A DNA stretch of 64,000 nucleotides from Proteles cristata cristata (Eukaryota; Chordata; Mammalia; Carnivora; Hyaenidae). Positions 35,661 to 46,227 of the stretch are shown here, piece by piece. The first letter of the stretch is position 1. The number at the start of each line of letters is the position of its first letter. A program made the position numbers and the translations under genes. Location: NCBI GenBank assembly GCA_017311185.1, contig JAESUZ010002404.1, forward strand, positions 62,001-126,000, written 5' to 3'. Below the pieces are notes generated by a model. That model saw only the letters and a program-made list of their open reading frames with translations, was not told where the DNA came from and made no database searches.

Positions 35661-36499
35661 GATCATACCATATTTTTTTTGTGAGTTTTCTCATCTCTGA
35701 AGTCACTGTGAGATATCCATCTGTTATTCAGTTCTTCAATTCTCTTACACGAGTTGCACAAAATGGCAGGGAGCCCATGGATCTATCTTAATAGGTTCAC
35801 AAGATAATTAACCATTTACTTTTAAATTGTATTTTGATGCCCATTTTCCATCTTACTGTCTTTCCATTACATATATACACAGGTTGGCAGACCCTGATCT
35901 ACTTTACAGTAGTTTTTTTCTCATCTTTTCTCCCCAGCACTTCACATAGTACCTAACACATAATGAGGACTAAATACATTTCTTTGTTGTATACCCCAAT
36001 TCCATAATGTCTCATACCAAGTAAATATACGCTATTTGTGCTTGCATATATTGTGTCCCCAGTGAGGCTGTTAATTACATCAGTGGATACCCACTCTGCA
36101 CTAAACCTATACAGAATGGCTAAATGACATCCCTGCCCCAGCACTGGACCATTGGAACTGAAAGTGATTGCAGTTGTGCTGCTGAAGGGTGTCAGGAGTC
36201 CCCTTCAGTGTGGCTGGTCAATGTCATCTCTGTGTGATGGCCACAGCATCTATATAGAGCTCAGGCTTCAAACTTGGGCTGCCTCTGTCCCTTCATTTTC
36301 TCTCCAACCTTGAAACAAAAGCACAATGGGGTAGGAAAGCCAAGAAGAGTATACTCTGGGACTAAGGAAAAGGGCAAAGCTTTGAGACTAAGAGGAAGGC
36401 TTTCACAAATCGATTTTTCTTGTTTTACCTCTCACCCTTCTCCATAACCCAATCTAAGGGGCAATGGAAGAAATCACATCCTTTCTTCCCATCTTCCAT

Positions 36500-36790
36500 T
36501 CCAGAAATCTTATGCTTCTTCAAGGGCTCTCTGCCTCTCTAGCTTGCAAGTATTAGCCATTTCCTTAGCCTGGATGATTCTTCTCTCCCACCCCCATTCA
36601 CCTTCATCAGGCTAACTCCTAAGGATTTGCTTTTGCATCAACCTCCTCCAAAAAGCCTTCCTTATTAGTTGCAGATGCCCCAGACCATTCTGTGCATGGG
36701 ACCTAATTATCTGCTTGTTTTTCTCGTGTATGAGTCTAGAAGCTAGCTTTTGAGGAGCAGCTTACCGCTAATCCTACGTGCTCAATTAAT
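36500..36790 (+). mobile_element. L2 3' fragment, plus strand
   Basis: 'TAGCCTGGATGATTCTTCTC', 'CACCTTCATCAGGCTAACTCC', in part, and 'CCTCCAAAAAGCCTTCCTTA' follow the L2 3' order. Confidence 0.7.
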
Positions 36791-38400
36791 AACTAGTCAA
36801 TGAAGGAATGAAGATCAGGAGGAAGAAGTCATTGGGCTCTGAGCCCTTCCCTTGGGCAGGACAGGGAATTCCTACCCACATGTGATTCCCTCTTCCTTGG
36901 AGGTTTCTATTTGCTTCTCAGACTGAGGCAACTGTTAACCAGACCAAGTATCTTTGTTTGGAGATTTTATCTGAGTCCTTCACCACTGGGTGTCATTTTC
37001 CTCCATCTCTCCAACCAGGCATTCCTCTGCTGTCAGAGCTGTTCACCTCAGCTCTTTAGTGATGGAGCCTGGTGTCCTGGACAGAGTGCAAAAGCCACAG
37101 TGTAATCTTGCCTTCTTTCAGGGCCACTGACCAATGGGAACAAAAAAACACTGATTGGGCTCTCCTGATGCAGACCAGCCAGTGGCTCTGTAGCTTCCTT
37201 CTGTGTTTAAAATTCCTTATCTGGCCTTGCTAGCAAATCAGCAGGCCCACAGGTCAATGGAGGATTATCTCTGGAGCTGGCACTTCAAAGAGATATGCGC
37301 ACACCACTCCCCTGGGTCAGATAGCTGTGTCAGTGAGAGGCCTGAGTAATTGGGATCACTCAGCTCAACACAACACAACCCATTAACTGTTTTTTAAAAG
37401 CAGGGTTTACTTTATTTTTTCCCATTATAAAGCTAATCAGTGCTTGTTATAGTACATTTGGCAAATTACAAAAAGTGGAAAGAGAAAAATTCTGTAACTA
37501 TATAGTGTGTTTGATATGACTTGCTTTCATCTTCCACTAGGTCATTCCTTTAATAGTTGTGATTATATACATTTTGCAATAAATATAAATTTGTATCTTG
37601 CCTTTTTTTTCATTTAAAAATATAACAGGAATATTTTCCCAATTTTTTACATTCTTGGATAAATATAGTTTCAACAGCAGCATAATATTATCATTGATTC
37701 ATTTGTTTCAGTTTCCTTGTTGTTAGCTAAGTGTTTAAATGGTTTCCAGTACTTTTTGTCTGAATTGTTATGAATATCATTGAACATATAAACCTTTTCT
37801 GTATGTTTACTTCTTTCTTTAGGCTAGATTCCCAGGAGAGATCAAATGATATGAATATTTAAGTTCTTGGCTTATATTGCAAGACGATTTGATAGAAAGG
37901 CTCTTTTAGTATATGCTGCTATCAGCATGTTAGAGAATGCCAGTGTATTACACCCTAGCCAAAACTAGATAGTCTTCTTCAATATTATGTATTTTTCTTA
38001 TTTAATAGGAAAAATATCATCATAGGTGTAACTCACATTTTTTTCCATTATTAATGAAATTATATATTTTTTCTTAAGTAAGTATTTCTTTTTGGACATC
38101 ATCATCTATTTATATCCTTTTTGCCCTCTCCATTTGGTCCTTTAATATTTTTCTTGTTAACTTTCATGTGTGTTGATTCTTATGTTCTATATATACTATA
38201 AGTACTGTCTTTCCATCTGTTGTTTTCCATTTCATTTCAGTTTGTTTAGGATACAGAATAAATTTTTTTGGTACTTCAATGTATTGCTGTTTAACTTTGT
38301 GTTATCTTTTGTCAGTTTGAAACTTAAATAGCCTTCCTCCCAGATATTTGATAACCATTCTTTTCTTTGTTTGCTTTGATTATGTTTGTTTGTTGGCCTA
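36790..38400. other. Mostly AT-rich old sequence, likely degraded LINE
   Basis: From about 37395 to 38230 the text resembles old L1-like consensus ('CCCATTATAAAGCTAATCAG', 'TAGGCTAGATTCCCAGGAG', 'CCAGTGTATTACACCC'), but divergence prevents a firm family call. 36900-37390 is unique. I see no gene. Confidence 0.4.
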
Positions 38401-38665
38401 GGAGGGTAGTGATTAAGAACCCAAAATCTAGAGTCAGACTTCCTGAATTCAAATACCAACTATTTCCTGCCAACTCTACAATGTAGGGCAAATTACTTAA
38501 ACTCACAGCGCCTCAATTTTCTCATCTGCAAAATGGGGACTAATGAACACACAACTCAAACAGTTGTGATGATGATGAAATTAGGTAATACATGAAAAGC
38601 ATTTGGAACTATTCCCAGAGGCTTATAGTAAGTGCCACATAAGTATTGGCTCTTAATGTTTAATT
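38400..38665 (+). repeat. MIR SINE, plus orientation
   Basis: Near full length: 'GGTAGTGATTAAGAACCC', 'GAGTCAGACTTCCTGAATTC', 'CAATTTTCTCATCTGCAAAA', 'GGGGACTAATG', and a 3' end with 'CTTATAGTAAGTGCCACA'. Confidence 0.9.
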
Positions 38666-38743
38666 ATTATAGATTTATATTGTTTTAAAATCTGACAGAA
38701 TTAAGGCCTCTCTCTTTTCCTATTTTAAAAAGTTGCTCGTTTT

Positions 38744-38968
38744 GGGGTCCCTTGGTGGCTCAGTCAGTAAAGCATCCAACTTTGGCTCAGATCATGATCT
38801 CACAGTTTGTGAGTTCGAGCCCTGTGTCAGGCTCTGTGCTGACACCTCAAAGAGTGGAGCCGGTTTTAGATTCTGTGTCTCCATCTCTCTCTCTCTGCCC
38901 TTCCCCCTACTTGCAACTCTCTCTCTGTCTCTCAAAACTAAATAAACATTTAAAAATTTTTTAAAATT
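38744..38968 (+). mobile_element. Felid CAN-SINE
   Basis: Head 'GGGGTCCCTTGGTGGCTCAG', TC tract and an AACTAAATAAACATTTAAAA tail. AAAAAGTTGCT (from 38728) and AAAAATTGCTT (from 38969) may be the duplication. Confidence 0.93.
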
Positions 38969-39117
38969 AAAAATTGCTTAATTTTCAAAAACTTCTTGGA
39001 TAGTTTTACCTCTGTTTTTCAGGATAAATCTCAGCCATGCTCCTAAAAAGATTTATAATGAGAATTGTATTGGCCTTGCCCCATCTTCTTTTGTGTGGGC
39101 TCTACAAATCTGTGTAT

Positions 39118-39285
39118 CATGGTAAGAGGCAATGGTGTAGTGGTTAAGAGTAAGAAAGAATTAGATACACCTGGGTTTGTGTGCATCTCAGTTCTGCCCC
39201 TTTCTAGCAGTCAAGTTACTTCCCTTAGATTCAGTTTCCTTATCTCTAAAATAAAATAGGAATAGTAAAAATAGAAATTGCCATA
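39118..39285 (+). repeat. MIR SINE, plus orientation
   Basis: 'GGCAATGGTGTAGTGGTTAAG' (shortened), 'CTAGCAGTCAAGTTACTTCC' and 'TCAGTTTCCTTATCTCTAAAA' in MIR order. Confidence 0.8.
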
Positions 39286-39570
39286 ACCCAAATGTCTACC
39301 AACCAGTATGGATAAACAACATATGCTACATCTATACAATGGAATATTCTTTGGTTATATAAAGAAATCAACTGTGATATAGACTACAACATGGATGAAC
39401 CTTGAACACATGCTCCGTGAAAGAAGTCAGTTCACATATTTTATGATTCCATTAATATGCAATGTACAGAATAGGCATATCTCTAGAGATGGAAAGTAGA
39501 TTCATAGTTGCTTAGAGCTTGAGAAGATGGGGAAACTGGCGGGTACTAACTAAAGGACACCAGGTTTCTA
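39286..39570 (+). mobile_element. Ancient L1 (L1M-type) 3' fragment, plus strand
   Basis: 'ACCCAAATGTCTACCAACC', 'ATACAATGGAATATTCTTTGG', in part, 'AACATGGATGAACCTTGAAC' and 'ATGATTCCATTAATATGCAA' follow L1M ORF2/3' UTR text, followed by 'GAAAGTAGATTCATAGTTGC'. Confidence 0.85.
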
Positions 39571-40109
39571 GTGAAGTCTCATATGGCCTGAATTGATTGA
39601 TGTATGAAGATTGTGTACCTGCAGCCTTATTGCAAAGGAGACCAGCTACTACATTGGAAAATTTGCCACTTAAATATGGGAATTTTTCCCAACACAGAAA
39701 GGCTATTCAAAAGACAATGGTCAGTCATGATTATAATCTATACGTACTATGAGAACAAAGAAAGTCCCAGAAAACCTAAAATCTAAGGTGTGGGCAGAGG
39801 AAGAGGCTCCAGAGAAGAACACAGAGGAGAAAGGATGATATAGATAGAAAGAAAAGAAAAAATAAAAATAATGGAAGACAATAGATTAAAGACTTTCAAG
39901 AAGGAGAGAGTAGTGATCAAGAAGGTTAGTTTTATCAAGAAGTTAAATAAAGGCTGAGAATTATCCACTGGTCTTAGCCAATAAGAGGTCATTAAGAGCC
40001 TTCGTAAGAGAAACTTAATTAGTATGGTGAGGAAGAACCCTAACTTCAGTGAGCTGAAAAGGAAATGGAACATGATGTTATAAAGACATACACTCTTAAG
40101 ATTTAGAAA

Positions 40110-40275
40110 TCTAGTCTTAACATGTGGGTGTTGTAATAAACATCATATTTAATCCTTAAAAAGCCTTATGAGGCAGGGGCTGTTACTGTTTTAAAGATGT
40201 AAACAGGCTTTAAGACCCAAGATCATGTAAGGGGCAGATCTGGACCTCACACCCCAACATGTCTGACAGAGTCAG
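40110..40275 (-). repeat. MIR-class fragment, antisense
   Basis: 'TCCTTAAAAAGCCTTATGAGG', in part, 'CAGGGGCTGTTACTG', 'ACCCAAGATCATGTAAGG'. Confidence 0.55.
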
Positions 40276-40809
40276 AAAGAACTCAGGCACTGAATCACAC
40301 TGCCCACACTTATATAGCTGTGTGTTTTAGGGCAATCCCCACAGTCACAGATTCTCAGCATAGGAAGGAATTCGAACTCTGTTTCACTTCTTGGTTCCAC
40401 TTCATAGGATATATCTTAAAAGCCAGAATATACCAGGCTCCTCTCATCATGCTATGTTCCTTCCATTTTGGTTATATTTGGTGGTATTGTCTTTAATAAT
40501 TTCTCCTTCTGGTAATAGAATTCTGATTTTTTTTTCTCCGAAGATTCACCCATTCTCTCAACCTTGGTCTACTTGCTTTGGCAGGTGCTGACTCCATCCT
40601 TGTTCTCAGGGCTGAGCAAGTCACATAGTCTCGATCAATTAGAATATGGCATCCCTGTGGCTGCTGTGAAAAGTTTAGGAATAAGCTTGCAAACAAATCC
40701 AGGACACTGCAACTCACATCCAAGACTGGTACATACTGTTATGGAAGAGAAGTCCTATTTCTATTAGACTTAAATCTGGGTGGAAATAGATCATAGCTGT
40801 GGGAAGCCA

Positions 40810-41012
40810 TCTTGCCTTCACATAAACTCTGCAAGCAAAGCCTACATGTGGGAGAACAGATCCAGAAGGTGGAGAAAGTTGATGAGTCAAGCTCCATTTA
40901 AGCCCAACACCATTTGTCTTTTCATTACATGAACTAATAATTTTTATTTGTTTTAGTCAGTTTGAATGGAATTTTCTCTCACTTGATGCCAAGAGAAGCT
41001 AATGCATAGCTG
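40810..41012 (+). mobile_element. LTR-like 3' end fragment
   Basis: 'AAGCCCAACACCATTTG', 'AATAATTTTTATTTGTTTTAG', in part, 'TCAGTTTGAATGGAATTTTC', 'CACTTGATGCCAAGAGAAG' resembles the 3' end of an old ERVL/MaLR-type LTR. Confidence 0.45.
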
Positions 41013-41300
41013 ATCACTGACTGCATAGTAGTTTTTCATCCAATAAAATGTTAGCAACAGAGTGCCCTAATCCTGCCATATTGTTCTTTGTACTGCACCC
41101 CTACCAATAGGATAATGTCTTGTATGCAGCAAGTGATCAGTATATGCCTGACTTATTTAGTAGAATTGATTATGGACTGATTCTGCAGCATTCCCTAAAA
41201 GATGCTCTGGAAAGACTTCCTGTTGACTGTCGCTTTGGTCTACTAACCAAAAAACCAATCTGCAGAAGAAGTTTCAAATATTTGATCTTTCTGTTTGTTT

Positions 41301-41738
41301 CTTTTTAATTTTGTTTTTTTTTAATTTTTTAAACGTTTTATTTATTTCTAGGAGAGAGAGAGACAGCGTGAGCAGGGGAGGGTCAGAGAGAGAGGGAGTC
41401 ACAGACTGAAACAGGCTCCAGGCTCCGAGCTGGCAGTCAGCACAGAGCCCGACGCGGCTCGAACCCACGAACCGCGAGATCATGACCTAAGCGAAAGTCG
41501 GACGCTTAACCGACTAAGCCACCCAGGCGCCCCAGTTTCTTTTTAAATTTTTAATGTTTATTTATCTTTGAGAGAGAAAGAGACAGAGTGCGAGTGCGGG
41601 AGGGGCAGAGAGAGAGACACACACAGCAGGGTCCAAGCTCTGAGCTGTCAGCACAGAGCCTGATGTGGACTCAAACTCATGAAATCAGGACCTAAGCTGA
41701 AGTCAGATGCTTAACCAGCTGAGCCACCCAGGCGCCCC
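41301..41738 (-). mobile_element. CAN-SINE, antisense, host of the nested copy at 41313
   Basis: Its body is at 41550-41738, ending 'GAGCCACCCAGGCGCCCC'. Outer duplications CTTTCTGTTTGTTT (41287-41300) and CTTTCGATTTGTTT (41739-41752) enclose both elements, so this one inserted first. Confidence 0.93.
41313..41534 (-). mobile_element. Young felid CAN-SINE, antisense, inserted in the tail of another SINE
   Basis: Same diagnostic subfamily as 24731, 58266 and 59392. Duplications GTTTCTTTTTAATTTT (41297-41312) and GTTTCTTTTTAAATTT (41535-41550). Confidence 0.95.
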
Positions 41739-41752
41739 CTTTCGATTTGTTT

Positions 41753-42800
41753 GAATCCATGTTGAACTGGAATTTAATGTGAACATGTACTTGGAATGCT
41801 TACTACATGTTCCAACAAAATAGCTTGGAAGAGGTGGAATAAATTGTTCTGTCAGTGGCCCAGTAAAATGAAATGTTTATTTTCTGTCCTTTGTAAAACA
41901 AAACAAAACAAAGCAAAACAAACAAACAAAACCTCAGTTTTTCTCTGGGGCTTGATTCTTTTACACAAAGGGACTGACATTCTCTCCAATAAAAAAAGGG
42001 TAGAGGAATAGGAATTTTTCTACTTATTATTGCAAAAATTTGGCAGCAACTCTGTACCAAAGTCCATGAGCTATTGCACTTGTACACAGTTTAGGATTTT
42101 CAATGTGGATTATTGTAATGAAGAACCATTCATGGCCAAGAAAGAAAGGATGTAAGCCTTTTTTAGGAAAGGAACAAGTCTAGAAATCAGAGGTGAAGTT
42201 AAGATGAAATTAAGTAGCATGGTCAATTCAGTGCAATGTGAATGTGGGCTATGTGAGATGTAGTGGGGGTAAGTAGCACAGCCAAGCATGTGGCCCCTGA
42301 AAGTCCAAGAGGAAAGAGTCAAGGCAGCAGTGCTGCTGCCATCCACCATCCTGATTGTGACTTGTTTGGCCTCTAATTACAGTTGTCTTTGGTTTATATA
42401 TTTATTGAAGTACCAACTAGCAAGTCTACAGCTTTGGAAGCTATCTCTATTATAAAGGCATCTGCCATTTATCCACTCATTCATCCATTCATCCAACTGT
42501 TCATTCAGCTAGCATTTGTTGACTGACAACTATGGCCAGGCCATATGCCCAGTGCTCATTCTGTGGTAAGCTTGCTTCTACCATAGAAGATCAAACAAAC
42601 TCTCTTTCCTCCCAAAAACCTTATCTAACCATTAACATGTTCACTTACCCTGTTCACTATGTAAAAGCAAAAGGAAAGGAATGCTTTTTCTTATAACTGG
42701 GGTTGGGATGGGCATTAGAGTTTTGACTGGGGTCCACATTTTACTAATAATGGCCATGTTGAATACCCATGATCTGTCATGGTACACAAGGCTCTCCAAT
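41753..42800. other. Non-coding interval
   Basis: Small L2/MIR-type hints at 42470-42560 (ATTCATCCATTCATCC tandem and 'TTGTTGACTGACAACTATG'). I see no gene. Confidence 0.4.
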
Positions 42801-42804
42801 CTGA

Positions 42805-43035
42805 CTGACTCTGACCTGTTTGACCTGTGTCCTCTCTTACCACTTCATACTCTTTATCAAAACAATCATACCAAATTTCTGAGCATTCCCAAAACATAGC
42901 ATGCTTTTGTAAATCTCTTTGTCTACTTGTAAATGCCAGTGACTTTGCCTGGAAAACCCCTACCCATCCTTTAAGAATCCACTCGTTTGTCACTTCTGTG
43001 ATACTCTCAGTCACTTTCTCAAAAGATTAATTCCT
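42805..43035 (+). mobile_element. L2 3' fragment, plus strand
   Basis: 'GCCTGGAAAACCCCTACCC', 'CATCCTTTAAGAATCCACTC' and 'TTGTCACTTCTGTGATACTC' match the L2 3' region in order. Confidence 0.8.
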
Positions 43036-44185
43036 CCATTCTGGTTGTCAGTACAGGTTGTTGTTGGAACTTAAGGTCTATCATAAGTTCAAGAAGTTGG
43101 AAACCTGTGAAATAAACCACCCATGTGATTCTGAAACTTCAAAGACAATGAACAAAAGCAGACATGAAGAATCACCTAGTGATAGGAAAGTTCCCAAACC
43201 TATAGAATTTGACTGTAACTTGATTGATAGGAAAACATTATAACCCCAAGAGAGATTGTTCAGTTGCAAAGCACATAATAAGAGTCTGAGCAGCAATTGT
43301 GTGTTTCCCATCTCAGGATTGCCCTGGGGATGAAAGTCCCTTTCTGGAGATAAACTTTGAATTATTTCCAGGTCTAATAACAAGTCTTTTCCTACTGTGG
43401 AGATAGATACAGGACATTATCAATTTCCATTTCCACCAGCAACACATCCTTACTGTGAGAAAGTTGTAACAGAATTTCTTAGCCAGGCTCACAAAGCAAT
43501 GATTAGGATTATAATTAGGTTTCCTGTGCAGCTTAATAACAAGGAGCAAAAGCATTCTTCAATATAATGCTAATATTCTAATCTATTTGACAGTTTCATT
43601 GCTCACTGAAGATTATTAAATCATGCTGGTGTCTGTTTTTAGCCTTGTGTGCAATTTATTTATCACGAGTCACTGGCAAGCCCCTATCATCCCTGAACAT
43701 GGAACTCAGCAAGCAGATGGACTAGCAAAGCAGAGGAAGAAATCTTGGAAGTTGGCGATCACTGAAACACAGGCCAGCAGTTCTCAACCCTTTACTCCAC
43801 AACACACACATGGTAAATGCTGTTCATGTGAACAGTTCCCGTGTTCCATCCCTGGTTAATGTGAAATCCAGAGTGCTGGTTCTAACTCTATTTCTTTCTT
43901 TTCCACATAAGAAAGCATATTAGAATACAAGTGAGTACAAGGTTGCCATAGAGATGACCTTGAATCTGCTCTCATTTTTAAAAAGCAAATTACTCTTACC
44001 GTTTTTGTCTAGCAGCCTTACTCTCCTTTGTCCAGTTTTGAGGGTGAAATCTGCAAAGGACTTTAGAAAGTAAGTGACATGATTATATTTGTATTTTAGA
44101 AACACAAAATGGCAGCTAAAATTGAGAATGCTCCTGCACTATTTGGGCAAGAGGTAATGATGGACTAAATCAAAATTGTGGGAAT
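43036..44185. other. Non-coding interval
   Basis: Unidentified DNA. Several short frames (43058, 43081, 43313, 43623) lack domains. I see no gene. Confidence 0.4.
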
Positions 44186-44186
44186 G

Positions 44187-44812
44187 AGGGGCTGCACCAG
44201 TTTACATTCCCACCAATAGTGTAGGAGGGTGCCCATTTATCCACATTCTCGCCAGCATCTAGAGTCCTATGATTTGCTCATTTTAGCCACTCTGACCGGT
44301 GTGAGGTGGTATCTCAGCCCCTCTGGAAAACGGAGTGGAGGTTCCTCAAATAATGAATAGAACTCCCCTATGACTCAGCAATAGCACTGCTAGGAACTTA
44401 CCCAAGGGTTACAAGAGTGCTGATGCATAGGGGCACATGTACCCCAATGTTCATAGCAACACTCTCAACAATAGCCAAAACATGGAAAGAGCCTAAGTGT
44501 CCATCAATAGACGAATGGATCAAGAAGATGTGGTTTATCTATATGATGGAATACTACATGGCAATGAGAAACAATGAAATCTGGCCATGTGTAGCAACAC
44601 GGTTGGAACTGGAGGGTGTTATGTTAAGCAAAATAAGTCAGAGAAGGACAGATACCATATGTTTGCACGTATAGGAGGATTAGGAGGAACTTAACGGAGG
44701 ATCGTGGGGGAGAAGAAGAGGGGAAATAGTGGGGGAGAGGGAGGGAGGTAAACCATGAGAGACACTTGAGTGCTGAGAACAGACAGAGGACTGATGGGTG
44801 TGCGGGGGAGTC
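44187..44812 (+). mobile_element. L1 ORF2 3' fragment with a 5' inversion (twin priming)
   Basis: From about 44317 the plus strand carries L1 ORF2 C-terminal text in sense orientation, with an open 85-codon frame from 44417 including MEYYMAMRNNEIW and reading on to 3' UTR purine-rich text at about 44700-44812. Immediately upstream, 44187-44316 is the adjacent 5' L1 segment in antisense orientation. The two meet at a shared CAGCCCCT-type microhomology. The 3' end stops before the AATAAA and poly(A) seen in the copy at 5797, so that end is truncated or rearranged. Confidence 0.88.
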
Positions 44813-45192
44813 TACCCACTGTTTCTTCATTAACAGAAAGTCCAATATTACTCTCCCCTGAAATATTCAAGAATTCAAAAACATTTCCATGATCCAAAGG
44901 GTCATAACCTCTTCCAGAAGCCAGGTTGAGAGAAAAACTGGTGAGTGAATCACTCCAAATTTTCTTTGTTCTATTTCTGCCAAACTGGGTCCTTGTTACT
45001 CCTTCACACTCCACTGCTGAGGCAGTATTACTGCTGGTCCAAATCCTGCCCTGGCTGCATGAGACACCAAAGTTTGCCTTCAAGGTTCAGCTCCTCAGAA
45101 CGCTTAGGTACATACTCAGCATGTTATGTCACTGTTTCTCAATGGCATCCTCAACTCAGAAGCTCTGTTGGGCCCAGCTCACCAAAGACAGT

Positions 45193-45197
45193 CCTTT

Positions 45198-45274
<77 letters not shown>

Positions 45275-45330
45275 TTCTTCCTTCCTTCCTTCCCTTTTCT
45301 TTCTTTCTTTCTTTCTCTTTTTTTTTTTAT
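45193..45330. repeat. (CTTT)n tetranucleotide microsatellite with flanking CTTC/CCTT variants
   Basis: About 19 near-perfect CTTT units to about 45270, then CTTCTTC, CCTTCCTT and again CTTT units and a T-run. The long plus- and minus-strand frames here (up to 322 codons) are periodic artefacts reading Phe-Leu-Ser or Lys-Glu-Arg. Confidence 0.97.
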
Positions 45331-45593
45331 GGTAAATGCCTCTGTAGGGTCCTTCTTCTTCTGTCCTGCCAACAGATCTCAGTGAGCACCACCCAATCCA
45401 TTTATGGTCCAATAGCCTTGAACCTCAAAGAGAAAGGGTCAGGGATCCCTTCCTCTCTTCTTTCTAGGGCTGCCTTCTTGTACAATTCTAGAGACATCAT
45501 TCTATTGACCATTTATATTATTCAGAAAGAAGGATATCCCTTGAAGCACATCTCCAAAGAATATTTACATTCATCACAACAGATTACAATATG

Positions 45594-45809
45594 GGGGCAT
45601 GTGGTGGCTCAGTCAATCCAGCATCCAACTCTTGATTTTGGCTCAGGTCATGATCTCAAAGTTCATGGGATCAATCCCAGTAGAGAACCTGTCAGTGCAG
45701 AGCCTACTTGGGATTTTCTTTCTCCCTCTCTCTCTGCCCCTCCCTTGTTCAAGTGCACACACTTTCTCAATAGAAACAAACTTAAAAAAAAAAAACAAAA
45801 AAAAAAAAC
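45594..45809 (+). mobile_element. CAN-SINE with long poly(A)
   Basis: Head 'GGGGCATGTGGTGGCTCAG', an old-style body and an A-rich tail. Perfect duplication CAGATTACAATATG at 45580-45593 and 45810-45823. Confidence 0.95.
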
Positions 45810-45826
45810 CAGATTACAATATGAAT

Positions 45827-45841
45827 GGTGCCCCCTGGTGT
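45827..45841 (-). promoter_or_regulatory. CTCF-like motif, reverse orientation
   Basis: The minus strand reads ACACCAGGGGGCACC, matching CCASYAGRKGGCRSY at 14 of 15 positions. It lies in non-repeat DNA just after a SINE duplication. Confidence 0.45.
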
Positions 45842-46000
45842 TATGGAAATCACACCAACTTTCCTACCTAACCCCAATCCCAGCTTTCTATTAAAGAGGA
45901 ATGGAAAAGAATAGATATTTCAAGACTAAGACAGCCTATTATTCCTTCTTCCGAGGCAGTAGGTCTCTTATCATTGCAAAATTAAGAAGTGACTCTTGCA

Positions 46001-46213
46001 GGGGCGCCTGGGTGGCTCTGTTGGTTAAGGCTCAGGTCATGATCTCACGGTTTGTGAGTTTGAGCCCACAACAGCCTCTGCGCTTACAGTTTAGAGCCTA
46101 TAGCCTGCTTCAGATTCTGTGTCTCCCTCTCTCTCTCTCTCTCTGCCCCTACCCCACTTGCGCTCTGTCTCTGTCTCTCTCTCAAAAATAAATAAACATT
46201 AAAAGAAAAAAAA
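46001..46213 (+). mobile_element. Felid CAN-SINE
   Basis: Head 'GGGGCGCCTGGGTGGCTC' with a deletion from GTTGGTTAAG straight to GCTCAGGTC, TC tract and a tail AAAAATAAATAAACATTAAA. Perfect duplication AAGTGACTCTTGCA at 45987-46000 and 46214-46227. Confidence 0.96.
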
Positions 46214-46227
46214 AAGTGACTCTTGCA

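Noticed and set aside
44926..45894. 322-codon plus-strand frame
   Set aside because: It is carried by the CTTT microsatellite (Phe-Leu-Ser periodicity) and runs into a SINE.
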